Assembly (NCBI GenBank): GCA_037783545.1
Contig: JBBELK010000297.1
Span: 2,170,001 to 2,234,000, forward strand
Direction: 5' to 3'
DNA length: 64,000 nucleotides
DNA from: Henricia sp. BOLD:AAB3569
Lineage: Eukaryota; Echinodermata; Asteroidea; Spinulosida; Echinasteridae
Shown in pieces: positions 49,466 through 62,786 of the stretch (positions are counted from its first letter, which is position 1; every line of letters starts with the position of its first letter). A program made the translations under genes and the position numbers. The notes under the pieces are model-generated. The model was not told where the DNA came from. It ran no database searches and worked only from the letters and a program-made list of their open reading frames with translations.

Positions 49466-50760
49466 CTGTCACAGAGTTTCTTCTCCAGTTCTGTCAATGA
49501 ATTGTAGATCTCTTTGTTGGCTATGCGATGCCAAAGGGGGCGTTGCTCGTAGCTGCTAATGAGTAAACGAGATGCCTCTCCACCCCGCCGCTTGTTGAAC
49601 AGAATCAGTCGTGCTAAGGTTATCTCAACCAAAGCAGTCCATGCTTCAGGGGACGGTGACTTTTGAAGAACTGCCTTTGATCTCTCCAACTCAGCATCCA
49701 TGTAGCTCCGCAGCTTGACAAGATCAGAAGTCGGGGGAAGTACATCCCCTTTATTGTATTTACGCTTAGCCATCGTTGCAAGAGCATGCGAAGATATCTT
49801 CTCTGACCACTCGTGCTCATGTAGCTGGAGGTACATCTCACACTCCTGGAGAAGGCTACTATTTTTTTTCCCGCAAAGCTAATCCTTGAAGTATGAGAGC
49901 ACACTTCTTCAGAGAGTACCCCAGTTTCAGGGAAAGTGAAGGGATGCCAATCTCAGGAATGTCTCCATCAGAACCTTCGTTCCGTTCACTTATCGTCATA
50001 ACTGCAGCTACTATCATATCGAAACATTCAGGCTTTAAGTAGTCAGCCAGATACGTGTCATCATCTGCCCCCATGGATCGTAAGACCACCAGAAGGCGCC
50101 CAAGTTGGCGTAAACGTTGGGAGATGTATTGTGATTTCTGAGGACCCACTTTGTGCAGCAAGCTCTTTCCAAGACCCTTTATGAGCTTATCACTTTTCAC
50201 TATCAGTGACACTGAGTCATGAGTCATTTTGGACAGAATATGCTTATTTAGAGAGGCATCTTCTTCAGCAGATGATTCAAGAAAAGGCTGCATAAGCATC
50301 CGACTTTCTTGTTGAACCTTATGATGCGAGCTGTCATTAGGCAAATCCCCCGGTGCTTTTGGCTGCAGGCAGGATTTCTTGTGACGCCACAGATCAGAGC
50401 GAATGAAAAAACCCAAACAAACGGGGCAGGGTAGGTACTCCGACACTTTGACTTCCTGACCCCTTGGAGGCTTCCTCACAACAATCAATTCCCCTTTGTT
50501 TGTTGAGATGACTCGCATGTTATGGTACAAGTTACCCTGCAAACGCAGCTGCTCAAACGACTTACTTCTTCTGTTTTTTCCTCTTACTGTTTCCTCTGAA
50601 GCCACTGCTTCCTTCACAGCAAATTCTTCTGCATGCTTAGACTTTAAATGCCTTGCAGCTTTTGAAACAAGCTGACCACAAAACAGACAGGCCTGTCGTT
50701 TTTCATACGAGCGGATGTACCTGTCTTCCTGTTCCTCACTGACATGAACATTGCACACTC
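49466..50760 (-). pseudogene. C2H2-domain, recombinase-family-like exon (monomer D), frameshifted
   Basis: Same exon, borders and A8 frameshift (49869-49862) as monomer C. Here NKRRGGEAS is intact. One Val/Ala pair differs from C (KEAVASEETV). Confidence 0.65.
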
Positions 50761-52377
50761 CTAAACAAGAAAGAAGACAGGAGTGATTATTCTTGATACA
50801 ATATACATAGACATTTACCAAAGACATTTTCTTACGAAGATGGCGTCTGTGAACTTAACAAGACATACAATAACTTGTTAGCGGCTATATGTATGTGTAA
50901 CCGTGGAAAACGACACACTATATGGGGATATCTTAATACAGGACAATAGAACTCAATAAAAACGACACTGGGGAGGGAGCTAAGGACCAAGTCGCGAACT
51001 GTTTTTAAAGAAAGGTTTAATGAATAAAAAACCAAAATGAAAAAGACCAAATAATCAACTAAAATTAATAACTGAACTAAAATCTTAAACTTGAAACCAA
51101 CTTATAACCAACTAACATTTATAAAAAACTTATTTGAGAGAAACTAAAAGCCAACACAGTGTAAAGTAAAAAGTATGGAGCAACTGTCAGGGGGTACAGA
51201 CGAGTAGAAATATTCTGGCAGGAATAGCTTCGAAACACAGTTGAGGAGAGAGGATACATTTAGATGTCTTTACTCTTTGCTGCCAGGTCTGTACACTGAC
51301 CGTGCGACAACAGTCACAGGCCAGTGCCCTACACTAAACCACAAACTAATTTACATAAAAAGGGACACACTACATGAAGGACAAGTTACACAAAAAATGG
51401 GACACAGACAAGATAAAACAGAGGGACCATGAACAAAGTACACAAGGGGAGGAACTCCTATATAAGAAAGGGAGATAATTTATACATAATAAAGGACTAT
51501 ATTTTATCTCTTCGGCACATATGCAGGTACCCGAGCTGTTATGAGGCATTCACACGGAGTAATGTATTACAAAGACACATAAGAATGTATGCAGAATCTG
51601 TGATGTGACATTGCCACAGGGCATCAACATAAAAACACACAATAATTAAGCCATACAGGTGAGCGGCCTTAGCTACATGCATGTATGTATGTATGTATGT
51701 ATGCAGACACTGTGGAGACATATTATGGTGCAGCTGTTATCAATCTCTAAACAATACTATAAGGTACTAGCCTGGGATCGATCTTGAAGACTCCTTAAAT
51801 CATCTGACTTAAATGTCTTACAACCAAAACTGCATCCACTTTGTTCCATCTCATGTAATTGTCTAACGCATTACAATTTCGATTTTAAATTTATTGTTCG
51901 CAACGGAAATTATTGATATTTACATGGTTTCAACATACATATACATTACATAAAAACTGAATATAAAGTTATTTCACTCCCACAAATTGATGCATACCAT
52001 CCTCTAATTCACTTCCTAAAGATAAAGAAAAATAAAACAAAACAAATCTTAAGATGATAATGAATAATATAATTTTGAGCCAAGTTTCACACAAGTACAT
52101 ATAAAATGTGAAACGTTTTGATCCGAGGATCTTCATCAGTGACTGACAAGAACGAGTTCTGTCTGACCAAAACGAATCTTATGAAAACATTTCTCAAATA
52201 TTGTCCAAGTTAAGATAGCAAGACAGCTCTAGGCTTAACTGCCTGTTAAATTACATGTACATGTATAGGTGTGTTAAGAATTTTCCAGAAAATAAAACTA
52301 GTTATGGAATCATACATGTATAAAATACCTGGGCTGGGCTCGCAGGATTTGCGGAAAAGCTAAAACATCCGAAATAC

Positions 52378-53916
52378 CCCTTACGAAAATGTCCTGTGGT
52401 ATTCCTGTGGTACATGTAGATACCACAGAAATTACCACAGGAAAAGTATTTACCGCCGGAGTACCACACATATTTATGTGGTAATGCCAACGCTGGATAT
52501 CCAGGTCCTGTGGTATTCTTGTGGTACATGTAGATACCACAGGAATTACCACAGGAAAATCAATACCACACAATTTTATGTGGTACCCTTACGAACATGT
52601 CCTGTGGTATTCCTGTTGTACTGCTGTGGTACATGTAATTACCACAGGGTACCACACAGATTTGTGTTGTAATGCCAATGCCAGATATCCTGATCCTGTG
52701 GTAATCTTGTGGTACAGATAGATACCACAGAAATACCACAGGAAAAAAACATTATCACAAGAGTACCACACAGGTTTGTGTAGTAATGTCAATGCCAAAT
52801 ATCCTGGTCCTAAATACCACAGCAATTACCACAAGAAAAATATAGGGATGCGTACCACAGAAACCAGAGTACCACAGGAACCGATTACCACACGAACCGA
52901 GTACCACAGGGACGCGTACCACAGGAACCAGAGTACCACAGGAACCGATTACCACATGAACGAGTACCACAGGGACGCGTACCACAGGAACCAGAGTCCC
53001 ACGGGAACCGATTACCACACGAACGAGTACCACAGGGACGCGTACCACAGGAACCAGAGTACCACCGGAACCGATTACCACACGAACGAGTACCACAGGG
53101 ACGCGTACCACAGCAGAGTACCACAGGAACCGATTACCACAGGAACCGATTACCACACGAACGAGTACCACAGGGACGCGTACCACAGGAACCAGAGTAC
53201 CACAGGAACCGATTACCACACGAAAAGAGTACCACAAAAAGAACCACAGGAACAAGTGGACATGAATATGCAAATCGGAAACACAATGTACCAATTTACT
53301 GTAATGCACATTGTCGGATGCCATGTATACATAATGTATTATGTTCTGAATTGAAATTGTACTCATTTATCAAATAGAAATATGCATCAATACATTTTGC
53401 ATAATGCCATACTTAAAGCATAATGCCCTCTTTTTTGTTTTATGTTTGTTTTTACCCGTGACCAACCATGGATAGATAGCTGCATTTGGCCAATGGCCTG
53501 GTAAACATTTAAGTCTTGAGCACTAAACATTCCGACACAAGTTAATGCTCTTTGCAGTGGTTCTTGTGGGCACAGAATGAACAACACTGGTTCAACCCCG
53601 AACCACTGCTGAACTGACCCGTAGTCTGGTTTGGCAGCTTTAAGTTGGACAAACCAAACAAAAAATTGGTAAGATTTCGATTGACTTGATTGTTATCACA
53701 GGAATATCACCACGGGAATGTTACTACAGGAATTTTACCACAGGAAATTTACCACAGGAATTTTACCACAGGAAATTTACCACAGGAACTTCCTGTGGTA
53801 ATAATGTCCTGTGGTATATGTCCCAAAATACCACAGGAATATTCCTGTGGTAATGTCCTGTGGTAATGTCCTGTGGTATTTTTTTGTGGTAATACCACAG
53901 GACTTTTTCGTAAGGG
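52378..53916. mobile_element. Foldback element of ACCACAGGAA words, 1539 bp (monomer D)
   Basis: Ends CCCTTACGAAAA and TTTTTCGTAAGGG are inverse. Beside them lie further inverted stretches (GTCCTGTGGTATTCC at the left, GGTAATACCACAGGAC at the right). The other monomers read AAAATACGAGCG without a break at this point; here AC appears on both sides, so AC is probably a 2-bp target duplication. The inner sequence is nearly all ACCACAGGAA and its complement CCTGTGGT, inverted between the two halves of the left region, with about 400 bp of unrelated AT-rich sequence at 53270-53690. Long frames on both strands (for example 52755-53366) come from the 63-bp period and are not genes. Confidence 0.8.
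52845..53250. repeat. 63-bp tandem repeat inside the foldback element
   Basis: About six copies of a 63-bp unit made of four shorter words (ACCACAGGAACCAGAGT, ACCACAGGAACCGATT, ACCACACGAACGAGT, ACCACAGGGACGCGT). One copy is shortened near 53110. Because 63 is a multiple of three, every frame repeats. Confidence 0.85.
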
Positions 53917-53934
53917 ACGAGCGCTGGTAGAACG

Positions 53935-54190
53935 TGAACACGACGTGAAAAACTTCGGTCAAACCACAACACGTGAAGCTATCAATCATCCTACCTTCTG
54001 GATCCGCCGGTGACGCCTTCCATTTATGTGACACTTGTAACTCTGGTGAACAAATGGAAATTATACGCAGTGTGAAATCTTTGTCGGGAAAAACAACCGT
54101 AATTGTAAAGTAAACAATCCCCGCTCGTAAATTCTGTCTCAAGCCTTGCAATTGTTTTGTTTATGTCGTGTGAAAAGAGCTTTATATACT
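53935..54190 (-). promoter_or_regulatory. TATA-led exon-like block (monomer D)
   Basis: Same block as in monomers B and C, split from its downstream part by the foldback element at 52378-53916. Confidence 0.38.
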
Positions 54191-56428
54191 AACCGCATAC
54201 GCGTTGCATTTTACTTGGCATTCTTTGCAAAAGTGTTGTGTATAGCTGCCTTTGCTTCCTGTTTTACGTGTAAAAAAACAAAGATTGTTAGTCCATGAGA
54301 CAAGGTAAAAACATTCCACAAAAACAGGTACCATTCGGAGGGACTACATCTATTCCCCTCTGGTTTCGGATGAATTGGGCTGGGGTTGGGGTGGGTCGGG
54401 CCACGATGGGCGGGGCTGGGATAGGCCGACCTGGAATGGGCTAGGCTTCTTTGGCCTTGGGTTGGACTGGGCTGGGCTGGGCTGGGGTGGTATGAGGTGG
54501 GTTGGGCCGAGATTGGGCTGGGCTGGGTGGATGGCTTCAGGCTAGGGTGGCTTCGGGCTACGGCCAGGCCAGTTTTGACATGTTTGAGCTTGGCTGGGCT
54601 GGGAGGGCTTCATCGAGCTGGGCTTCATGCTTGGACATAATAGATATCACTGGAAAAGTGTTTGCAAATTAGTAAAATTTAAGTGCACTAATTCCACAAA
54701 TGTTCATGGATGAATTCAAATGACGAAGTGTGTGGTTTGGAAATTTCCTGCGAATTTGAATGCTGGTCGATGCAGTTGTTAAATCTGAATGGAATTGCAT
54801 ATGTAACCGTGAACAATGACACACTATGGGGATAGCTCAATAACTGAATAAAAATGACACCGGGGACCTAAGGACCAAGTCGCAAACTGTTTTTAAAGAA
54901 AGGTTTATTGATTAACGACACCAAAATTAAACAGACCAAATATAATCAACTAAAATTAAACTAAACTAAATTCTTAAATTTGAAACCAACTTATAAAACC
55001 AACTAACAAGAAACCTGCAAAAAACCAACTAACACCAACACAGTGTAAAGTATTTATAAACCTAGAGGCAAAATCAGGGAACCTGTAAACAAGCAAAACC
55101 AAAAGAGCAAAGAATGAATTACATGGATAAACACATTATACACTGGATCCAGGGAGGGTGCAATAAACTAAACAAGGGGCCTAGGTATATGGACTTATGA
55201 ATATTCATGAGGTAATAAAACCACTAATCCTTAGCCAGGCACACCATGTGTCCTTCAATGGTTCAGGACAATGTAATGCCAAAGCACATGTTTTTACTCT
55301 AACTTAAAGGTTAAGATTAAAAGTTAAAAGTAAATAAAAACGAGCCAAAAACTATACAAGAGTCGCAGTAAAGTCTAGAATTTCAAGTTTAAATGCAGGG
55401 AGAACTTAAATTCAAAATGGTTTTACAACTAAAAAGCAGAGTAAAGTTGTTATGTTGTTTCAAATTCAAGAAAACTAATTGTGAATGTCTTGATGTTCGA
55501 ATGGTTGATGATGACACATCTTTCCCAAATCTTGATATAGAGTCTCAGTCCCCCTTCCTCGATCTTCTCTCTATAACTACATCAACCTTATGTAAATGAC
55601 AAATGTCACAAACTCCTTGGTGCAACAGAAGACACAATATACTGGGCCCTAGCTGCTTTGCTACTCGATCCGAACCCATGCAGACTAGATTATGTTTGCA
55701 GTCCCTACCTAATTGGCTAATATTTGGACTTAATTGTCGTATACCATATACCATACCAGTATGGGTTCTCATGTGTGCCTTAAAGTCGCTATAGTCCGTA
55801 GAGCTAATATTCGGACTTAATTGTCGTATACTATACCATACCATACCATACCATACCAGTACGGGTTCTCATGTGTGCCTTAAAGTCGCTAGTCTCAACG
55901 AAAGCAACATCATGTCGATTTGGATCTATACGGACCTCCTTGAAGCCTTGAAATCTGGGAAGGAGGCAAAAAACAACTCGTAGATTTAATTCATCGCCAT
56001 CGGCAAGAATGATAGTCCTTAATTGTGAGCTTCCAAAATGCAACACTCTGCAAAAATCGGTCAAGTTTTCGTGGCCTGAAAGGAGCGTGTTCAGAAAAAT
56101 GAATTTTGTTTTAACCTACATTAATTGTGTAACAATCGTATAAAATATCTCCCCAATATACTATCCATGTGAGTAAGACAGGAAGTTTGCAATCGTCAAT
56201 TTGGATATGTGGAAGCCGAAAGGTTGTTGTAATCACTGCTTTATATAACTAGATAAATTAGTTTACTAAATTTTGGTGGATTTTTTTACGATATCCTTTG
56301 AAATACATGTATATGGATTAACGACACAACATTTCAGAAAACTGAAACGAGAGAACCACAGTGATACCAATTGTATACTTAAAAGGATCAAAGTACAACC
56401 ATGGGAATATACGATACTATAAACTCAC

Positions 56429-57723
56429 CTGTCACAGAGTTTCTTCTCCAGTTCTGTCAATGAATTGTAGATCTCTTTGTTGGCTATGCGATGCCAAAGG
56501 GGGCGTTGCTCGTAGCTGCTAATGAGTAAACGAGATGCCTCTCCACCCCGCCGCTTGTTGAACAGAATCAGTCGTGCTAAGGTTATCTCAACCAAAGCAG
56601 TCCATGCTTCAGGGGACGGTGACTTTTGAAGAACTGCCTTTGATCTCTCCAACTCAGCATCCATGTAGCTCCGCAGCTTGACAAGATCAGAAGTCGGGGG
56701 AAGTACATCCCCTTTATTGTATTTACGCTTAGCCATCGTTGCAAGAGCATGCGAAGATATCTTCTCTGACCACTCGTGCTCATGTAGCTGGAGGTACATC
56801 TCACACTCCTGGAGAAGGCTACTATTTTTTTTCCCGCAAAGCTAATCCTTGAAGTATGAGAGCACACTTCTTCAGAGAGTACCCCAGTTTCAGGGAAAGT
56901 GAAGGGATGCCAATCTCAGGAATGTCTCCATCAGAACCTTCGTTCCGTTCACTTATCGTCATAACTGCAGCTACTATCATATCGAAACATTCAGGCTTTA
57001 AGTAGTCAGCCAGATACGTGTCATCATCTGCCCCCATGGATCGTAAGACCACCAGAAGGCGCCCAAGTTGGCGTAAACGTTGGGAGATGTATTGTGATTT
57101 CTGAGGACCCACTTTGTGCAGCAAGCTCTTTCCAAGACCCTTTATGAGCTTATCACTTTTCACTATCAGTGACACTGAGTCATGAGTCATTTTGGACAGA
57201 ATATGCTTATTTAGAGAGGCATCTTCTTCAGCAGATGATTCAAGAAAAGGCTGCATAAGCATCCGACTTTCTTGTTGGACCTTATGATGCGAGCTGTCAT
57301 TAGGCAAATCCCCCGGTGCTTTTGGCTGCAGGCAGGATTTCTTGTGACGCCACAGATCAGAGCGAATGAAAAAACCCAAACAAACGGGGCAGGGTAGGTA
57401 CTCCGACACTTTGACTTCCTGACCCCTTGGAGGCTTCCTCACAACAATCAATTCCCCTTTGTTTGTTGAGATGACTCGCATGTTATGGTACAAGTTACCC
57501 TGCAAACGCAGCTGCTCAAACGACTTACTTCTTCTGTTTTTTCCTCTTACTGTTTCCTCTGAAGCCACTGCTTCCTTCACAGCAAATTCTTCTGCATGCT
57601 TAGACTTTAAATGCCTTGCAGCTTTTGAAACAAGCTGACCACAAAACAGACAGGCCTGTCGTTTTTCATACGAGCGGATGTACCTGTCTTCCTGTTCCTC
57701 ACTGACATGAACATTGCACACTC
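56429..57723 (-). pseudogene. C2H2-domain, recombinase-family-like exon (monomer E), frameshifted
   Basis: Same exon, borders and A8 frameshift (56832-56825) as monomers C and D. Confidence 0.65.
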
Positions 57724-59252
57724 CTAAACAAGAAAGAAGACAGGAGTGATTATTCTTGATACAATATACATAGACATTTACCAAAGACATTTTCTTACGA
57801 AGATGGCGTCTGTGAACTTAACAAGACATACAATAACTTGTTAGCGGCTATATGTATGTGTAACCGTGGAAAACGACACACTATATGGGGATATCTTAAT
57901 ACAGGACAATAGAACTCAATAAAAACGACACTGGGGAGGGAGCTAAGGACCAAGTCGCGAACTGTTTTTAAAGAAAGGTTTAATGAATAAAAAACCAAAA
58001 TGAAAAAGACCAAATAATCAACTAAAATTAATAACTGAACTAAAATCTTAAACTTGAAACCAACTTATAACCAACTAACATTTATAAAAAACTTATTTGA
58101 GAGAAACTAAAAGCCAACACAGTGTAAAGTAAAAAGTATGGAGCAACTGTCAGGGGGTACAGACGAGTAGAAATATTCTGGCAGGAATAGCTTCGAAACA
58201 CAGTTGAGGAGAGAGGATACATTTAGATGTCTTTACTCTTTGCTGCCAGGTCTGTACACTGACCGTGCGACAACAGTCACAGGCCAGTGACCTACACTAA
58301 ACCACAAACTAATTTACATAAAAGGGGACACACTACATGAAAGACAAGTTACACAAAAAATGGGACACAGACAAGATAAAACAGAGGGACCATGAACAAA
58401 GTACACAAGGGGAGGAACTCCTATATAAGAAAGGGAGATAATTTATACATAATAAAGGACTATATTTTATCTCTTCGGCACATATGCAGGTACCCGAGCT
58501 GTTATGAGGCATTTACACGGTGTAATGTATTACAAAGACACATAAGAATGTATGCAGAATCTGTGATGTGACATTGCCACAGGGCATCAACATAAAAACA
58601 CACAATAATTAAGCCATACAGGTGAGCGGCCTTAGCTACATGCATGTATGTATGCAGACACTATGGAGACATATTATGGTGCAGCTGTTATCAATCTGTA
58701 AACAATACTATAAGGTACTAGCCTGGGATCGATCTTGAAGACTCCTTAAATCATCTGACTTAAATGTCTAACAACCAAAACTGCATCCACTTTGTTCCAT
58801 CTCATGTAATTGTCTATCGCATTACAATTTCGATTTTAAATTTATTGTTCGCAACGGAAATTATTGATATTTACATGGTTTCAACATACATATACATTAC
58901 ATAAAAACTGAATATAAAGTTATTTCACTCCCACAAATTGATGCATACCATCCTCTAATTCACCTCCTAAAGATAAAGAAAAATAAAACAAAACAAATCT
59001 TAAGATGATAATGAATAATATACTTTTGAGCCAAGTTTCACACAAGTACATATAAAATGTGAAACGTTTTGATCCGAGGATCTTCATCAGTGACTGACAA
59101 GAACGAGTTCTGTCTGACCAAAACGAATCTTATGAAAACATTTCTCAAATATTGTCCAAGTTAAGATAGCAAGACAGCTCTAGGCTTAACTGCCTGTTAA
59201 ATTACATGTACATGCATAGGTGTGTTAAGAATTTTCCAGAAAATAAAACCAG

Positions 59253-59590
59253 TTATGGAATCATACATGTATAAAATACCTGGGCTGGGCTCGCAGGATT
59301 TGCGGAAAAGCTAAAACATCCAAAATACGAGCGCTGGTAGAACGTGAACACGACGTGAAAAACTTCGGTCAAACCACAACACGTGAAGCTATCAATCATC
59401 CTACCTTCTGGATCCGCCGGTGACGCCTTCCATTTATGTGACACTTGTAACTCTGGTGAACAAATGGAAATTATACGCAGTGTGAAATCTTTGTCGGGAA
59501 AAACAACCGTAATTGTAAAGTAAACAATCCCCGCTCGTAAATTCTGTCTCAAGCCTTGCAATTGTTTTGTTTATGTCGTGTGAAAAGAGC
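59253..59590 (-). promoter_or_regulatory. TATA-led exon-like block (monomer E)
   Basis: Same block as in monomers B to D, with the TATA-like box near 59590. Confidence 0.38.
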
Positions 59591-61884
59591 TTTATATACT
59601 AACCGCATACGCGTTGCATTTTACTTGGCATTCTTTGCAAAAGTGTTGTGTATAGCTGCCTTTGCTTCCTGTTTTACGTGTAAAAAAACAAAGATTGTTA
59701 GTCCATGAGACAAGGTAAAAAAATTCCACAAAAACAGGTACCATTCGGAGGGACTACATCTATTCCCCTCTGGTTTCGGATGAATTGGGCTGGGGTTGGG
59801 GTGGGTCGGGCCACGATGGGCGGGGCTGGGATAGGCCGACCTGGAATGGGCTAGGCTTCTTTGGCCTTGGGTTGGACTGGGCTGGGCTGGGCTGGGGTGG
59901 TATGAGGTGGGTTGGGCCGAGATTGGGCTGGGCTGGGTGGATGGCTTCAGGCTAGGGTGGCTTCGGGCTACGGCCAGGCCAGTTTTGACATGTTTGAGCT
60001 TGGCTGGGCTGGGAGGGCTTCATCGAGCTGGGCTTCATGCTTGGACATAATAGATATCACTGGAAAAGTGTTTGCAAATTAGTAAAATTTAAGTGCACTA
60101 ATTCCACAAATGTTCATGGATGAATTCAAATGACGAAGTGTGTGGTTTGGAAATTTCCTGCGAATTTGAATGCTGGTCGATGCAGTTGTTAAATCTGAAT
60201 GGAATTGCATATGTAACCGTGAACAATGACACACTATGGGGATAGCTCAATAACTGAATAAAAATGACACCGGGGACCTAAGGACCAAGTCGCAAACTGT
60301 TTTTAAAGAAAGGTTTATTGATTAACGACACCAAAATTAAACAGACCAAATATAATCAACTAAAATTAAACTAAACTAAATTCTTAAATTTGAAACCAAC
60401 TTATAAAACCAACTAACAAGAAACCTGCAAAAAACCAACTAACACCAACACAGTGTAAAGTATTTATAAACCTAGAGGCAAAATCAGGGAACCTGTAAAC
60501 AAGCAAAACCAAAAGAGCAAAGAATGAATTACATGGATAAACACATTATACACTGGATCCAGGGAGGGTGCAATAAACTAAACAAGGGGCCTAGGTATAT
60601 GGACTTATGAATATTCATGAGGTAATAAAACCACTAATCCTTAGCCAGGCACACCATGTGTCCTTCAATGGTTCAGGACAATGTAATGCCAAAGCACATG
60701 TTTTTACTCTAACTTAAAGGTTAAGATTAAAAGTTAAAAGTAAATAAAAACGAGCCAAAAACTATACAAGAGTCGCAGTAAAGTCTAGAATTTCAAGTTT
60801 AAATGCAGGGAGAACTTAAATTCAAAATGGTTTTACAACTAAAAAGCAGAGTAAAGTTGTTATGTTGTTTCAAATTCAAGAAAACTAATTGTGAATGTCT
60901 TGATGTTCGAATGGTTGATGATGACACATCTTTCCCAAATCTTGATATAGAGTCTCAGTCCCCCTTCCTCGATCTTCTCTCTATAACTACATCAACCTTA
61001 TGTAAATGACAAATGTCACAAACTCCTTGGTGCAACAGAAGACACAATATACTGGGCCCTAGCTGCTTTGCTACTCGATCCGAACCCATGCAGACTAGAT
61101 TATGTTTGCAGTCCCTACCTAATTGGCTAATATTTGGACTTAATTGTCGTATACCATATACCATACCAGTATGGGTTATCATGTGTGCCTTAAAGTCGCT
61201 ATAGTCCGTAGAGCTAATATTCGGACTTAATTGTCGTATACTATACCATACCATACCATACCATACCATACCAGTACGGGTTCTCATGTGTGCCTTAAAG
61301 TCGCTAGTCTCAACGAAAGCAACATCATGTCGATTTGGATCTATACGGACCTCCTTGAAGCCTTGAAATCTGGGAAGGAGGCAAAAAACAACTCGTAGAT
61401 TTAATTCATCGCCATCGGCAAGAATGATAGTCCTTAATTGTGAGCTTCCAAAATGCAACACTCTGCAAAAATCGGTCAAGTTTTCGTGGCCTGAAAGGAG
61501 CGTGTTCAGAAAAATAAATTTTGTTTTAACCTACATTAATTGTGTAACAATCGTATAAAATATCTCCCCAATATACTATCCATGTGAGTAAGACAGGAAG
61601 TTTGCAATCGTCAATTTGGATATGTGGAAGCCGAAAGGTTGTTGTAATCACTGCTTTATATAACTGGATAAATTAGTTTACTAAATTTTGGTGGATTTTT
61701 TTACGATATCCTTTGAAATACATGTATATGGACCAAAACCTTTAATAACTTAATACAGTTCCCCCAATACATATACCAAATTAATTCTTTTACAGGTTTT
61801 ATCAAAAAACGTACTATCCAAAATCAATTCCAAAACTCGTCACAAATACATTTAAAGCAATAACTAACCAATTATTAAACTTAC

Positions 61885-62016
61885 GAGTTTTCTTCATTGG
61901 TGTGTCTTGGTGGTTGAGCTCCGCTCCGACCCGGCCAAGTCTCATCATCAGAAACCCTGAAGGCAAACGTTCTCGGTCCTGCTTAACCAAAGACTGAATC
62001 ATTTGCATTGAGACAC
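61885..62016 (-). CDS. Possible coding exon of an unrecognised gene
   Basis: Minus strand, 132 nt. Acceptor ACAAATCAG (62018-62017) and donor AAACTC|GTAAGT (61884), phase 1 at both ends. The frame reads VSMQMIQSLVKQDRERLPSG, then FLMMRLGRVGAELNHQDTPM. The composition looks coding and the sequence is unique in the window, lying just past the array end. No domain recognised. It has no strong polypyrimidine tract. Confidence 0.38.
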
Positions 62017-62689
62017 CTGATTTGTATCGCCCTAAGCAAACATTGCCCTGGTTTCATACTTTGATGGTGACCCAAAAGATGAAATTGAAATCGGACGAGC
62101 TCACTCACACACAACCATACTTGATCAGAGGTACAAGCACACTGATCCTTTCTCTATACTAAACCCTCATCTCAAACCTTATGCCTAACACTTCATCGCA
62201 CTAACACAAAACTTTATTTCAAATCACCCCAACATTCCTAAGTCAGGCTGTTCACATACACAAAAACATTATCCAAGTAAGACTACCCATAACTACTGGC
62301 TTAGTGTTCACCACAATAAGCATTACATTCCACAAACAAAAATAGAACAATATCTAATCCTTTTCCTTAGGTTGCAAAAAGCTACCAGTGTAAAAGGAAT
62401 ACTTTAAGCCCACAATCTTTACCGTGCAAAGAATTTAACCAACTTAAGAAAACTATATAGAAAGCACATTTTTAAGACGACTATTGAAAACCCCAAAACC
62501 ACAACAATAAAGAGGGTCTAACTGACCCTTGGGTTGAGAAACTTTATATAAAGAAAACTTTCACAAAGAAAACTCATGGCCTAATTCAAATTAAATAGGG
62601 GGGTGCATATAATTATATGGGAAATGGAATAATCCATTAAATAAAGAGGTAAGTATATACATATATGTCAAAAAAAAAAGAAAATACTT
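62017..62689. other. Non-coding AC-rich stretch
   Basis: Unique sequence between the array and the duplicated right flank. No gene or repeat recognised. Confidence 0.4.
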
Positions 62690-62710
62690 CAACACTGGAT
62701 GCATTGAAAA

Positions 62711-62786
62711 GCAACTCGGCTCCACCTGGATTCGAACCGCGGACATGCTTAACGTGCAGACTCCCTTCCAATTCAGCTACATGTAT
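62711..62786 (-). tRNA. tRNA-like sequence, second copy
   Basis: Same box A, box B and acceptor-stem ends as at 25508-25582. Copied with the flank. Confidence 0.58.

Larger units (their letters stand above)
37606..61732. repeat. Tandem macrosatellite of a 5.4-kb composite unit
   Basis: Anchors recur at 43178, 48594, 55545 and 60955 (steps 5416, 6951 and 5410; the long step contains the 1539-bp foldback). Monomers: B 37606-43177 (left-truncated, with a LINE), C 43178-48593, D 48594-55544, E 55545-60954, F 60955-61732 (cut off at CATGTATATGG). Compared stretches differ only by occasional bases, a 17-bp deletion in D near 49305 and GTAT or CCATA copy number. Such uniformity implies recent amplification or homogenisation. 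The unit holds only gene fragments and transposon pieces. Confidence 0.9.

Noticed and set aside
52755-53366. Long frames of about 200 codons on both strands
   Set aside because: They follow from a 63-bp tandem repeat, a multiple of three, so low-complexity frames stay open by chance.
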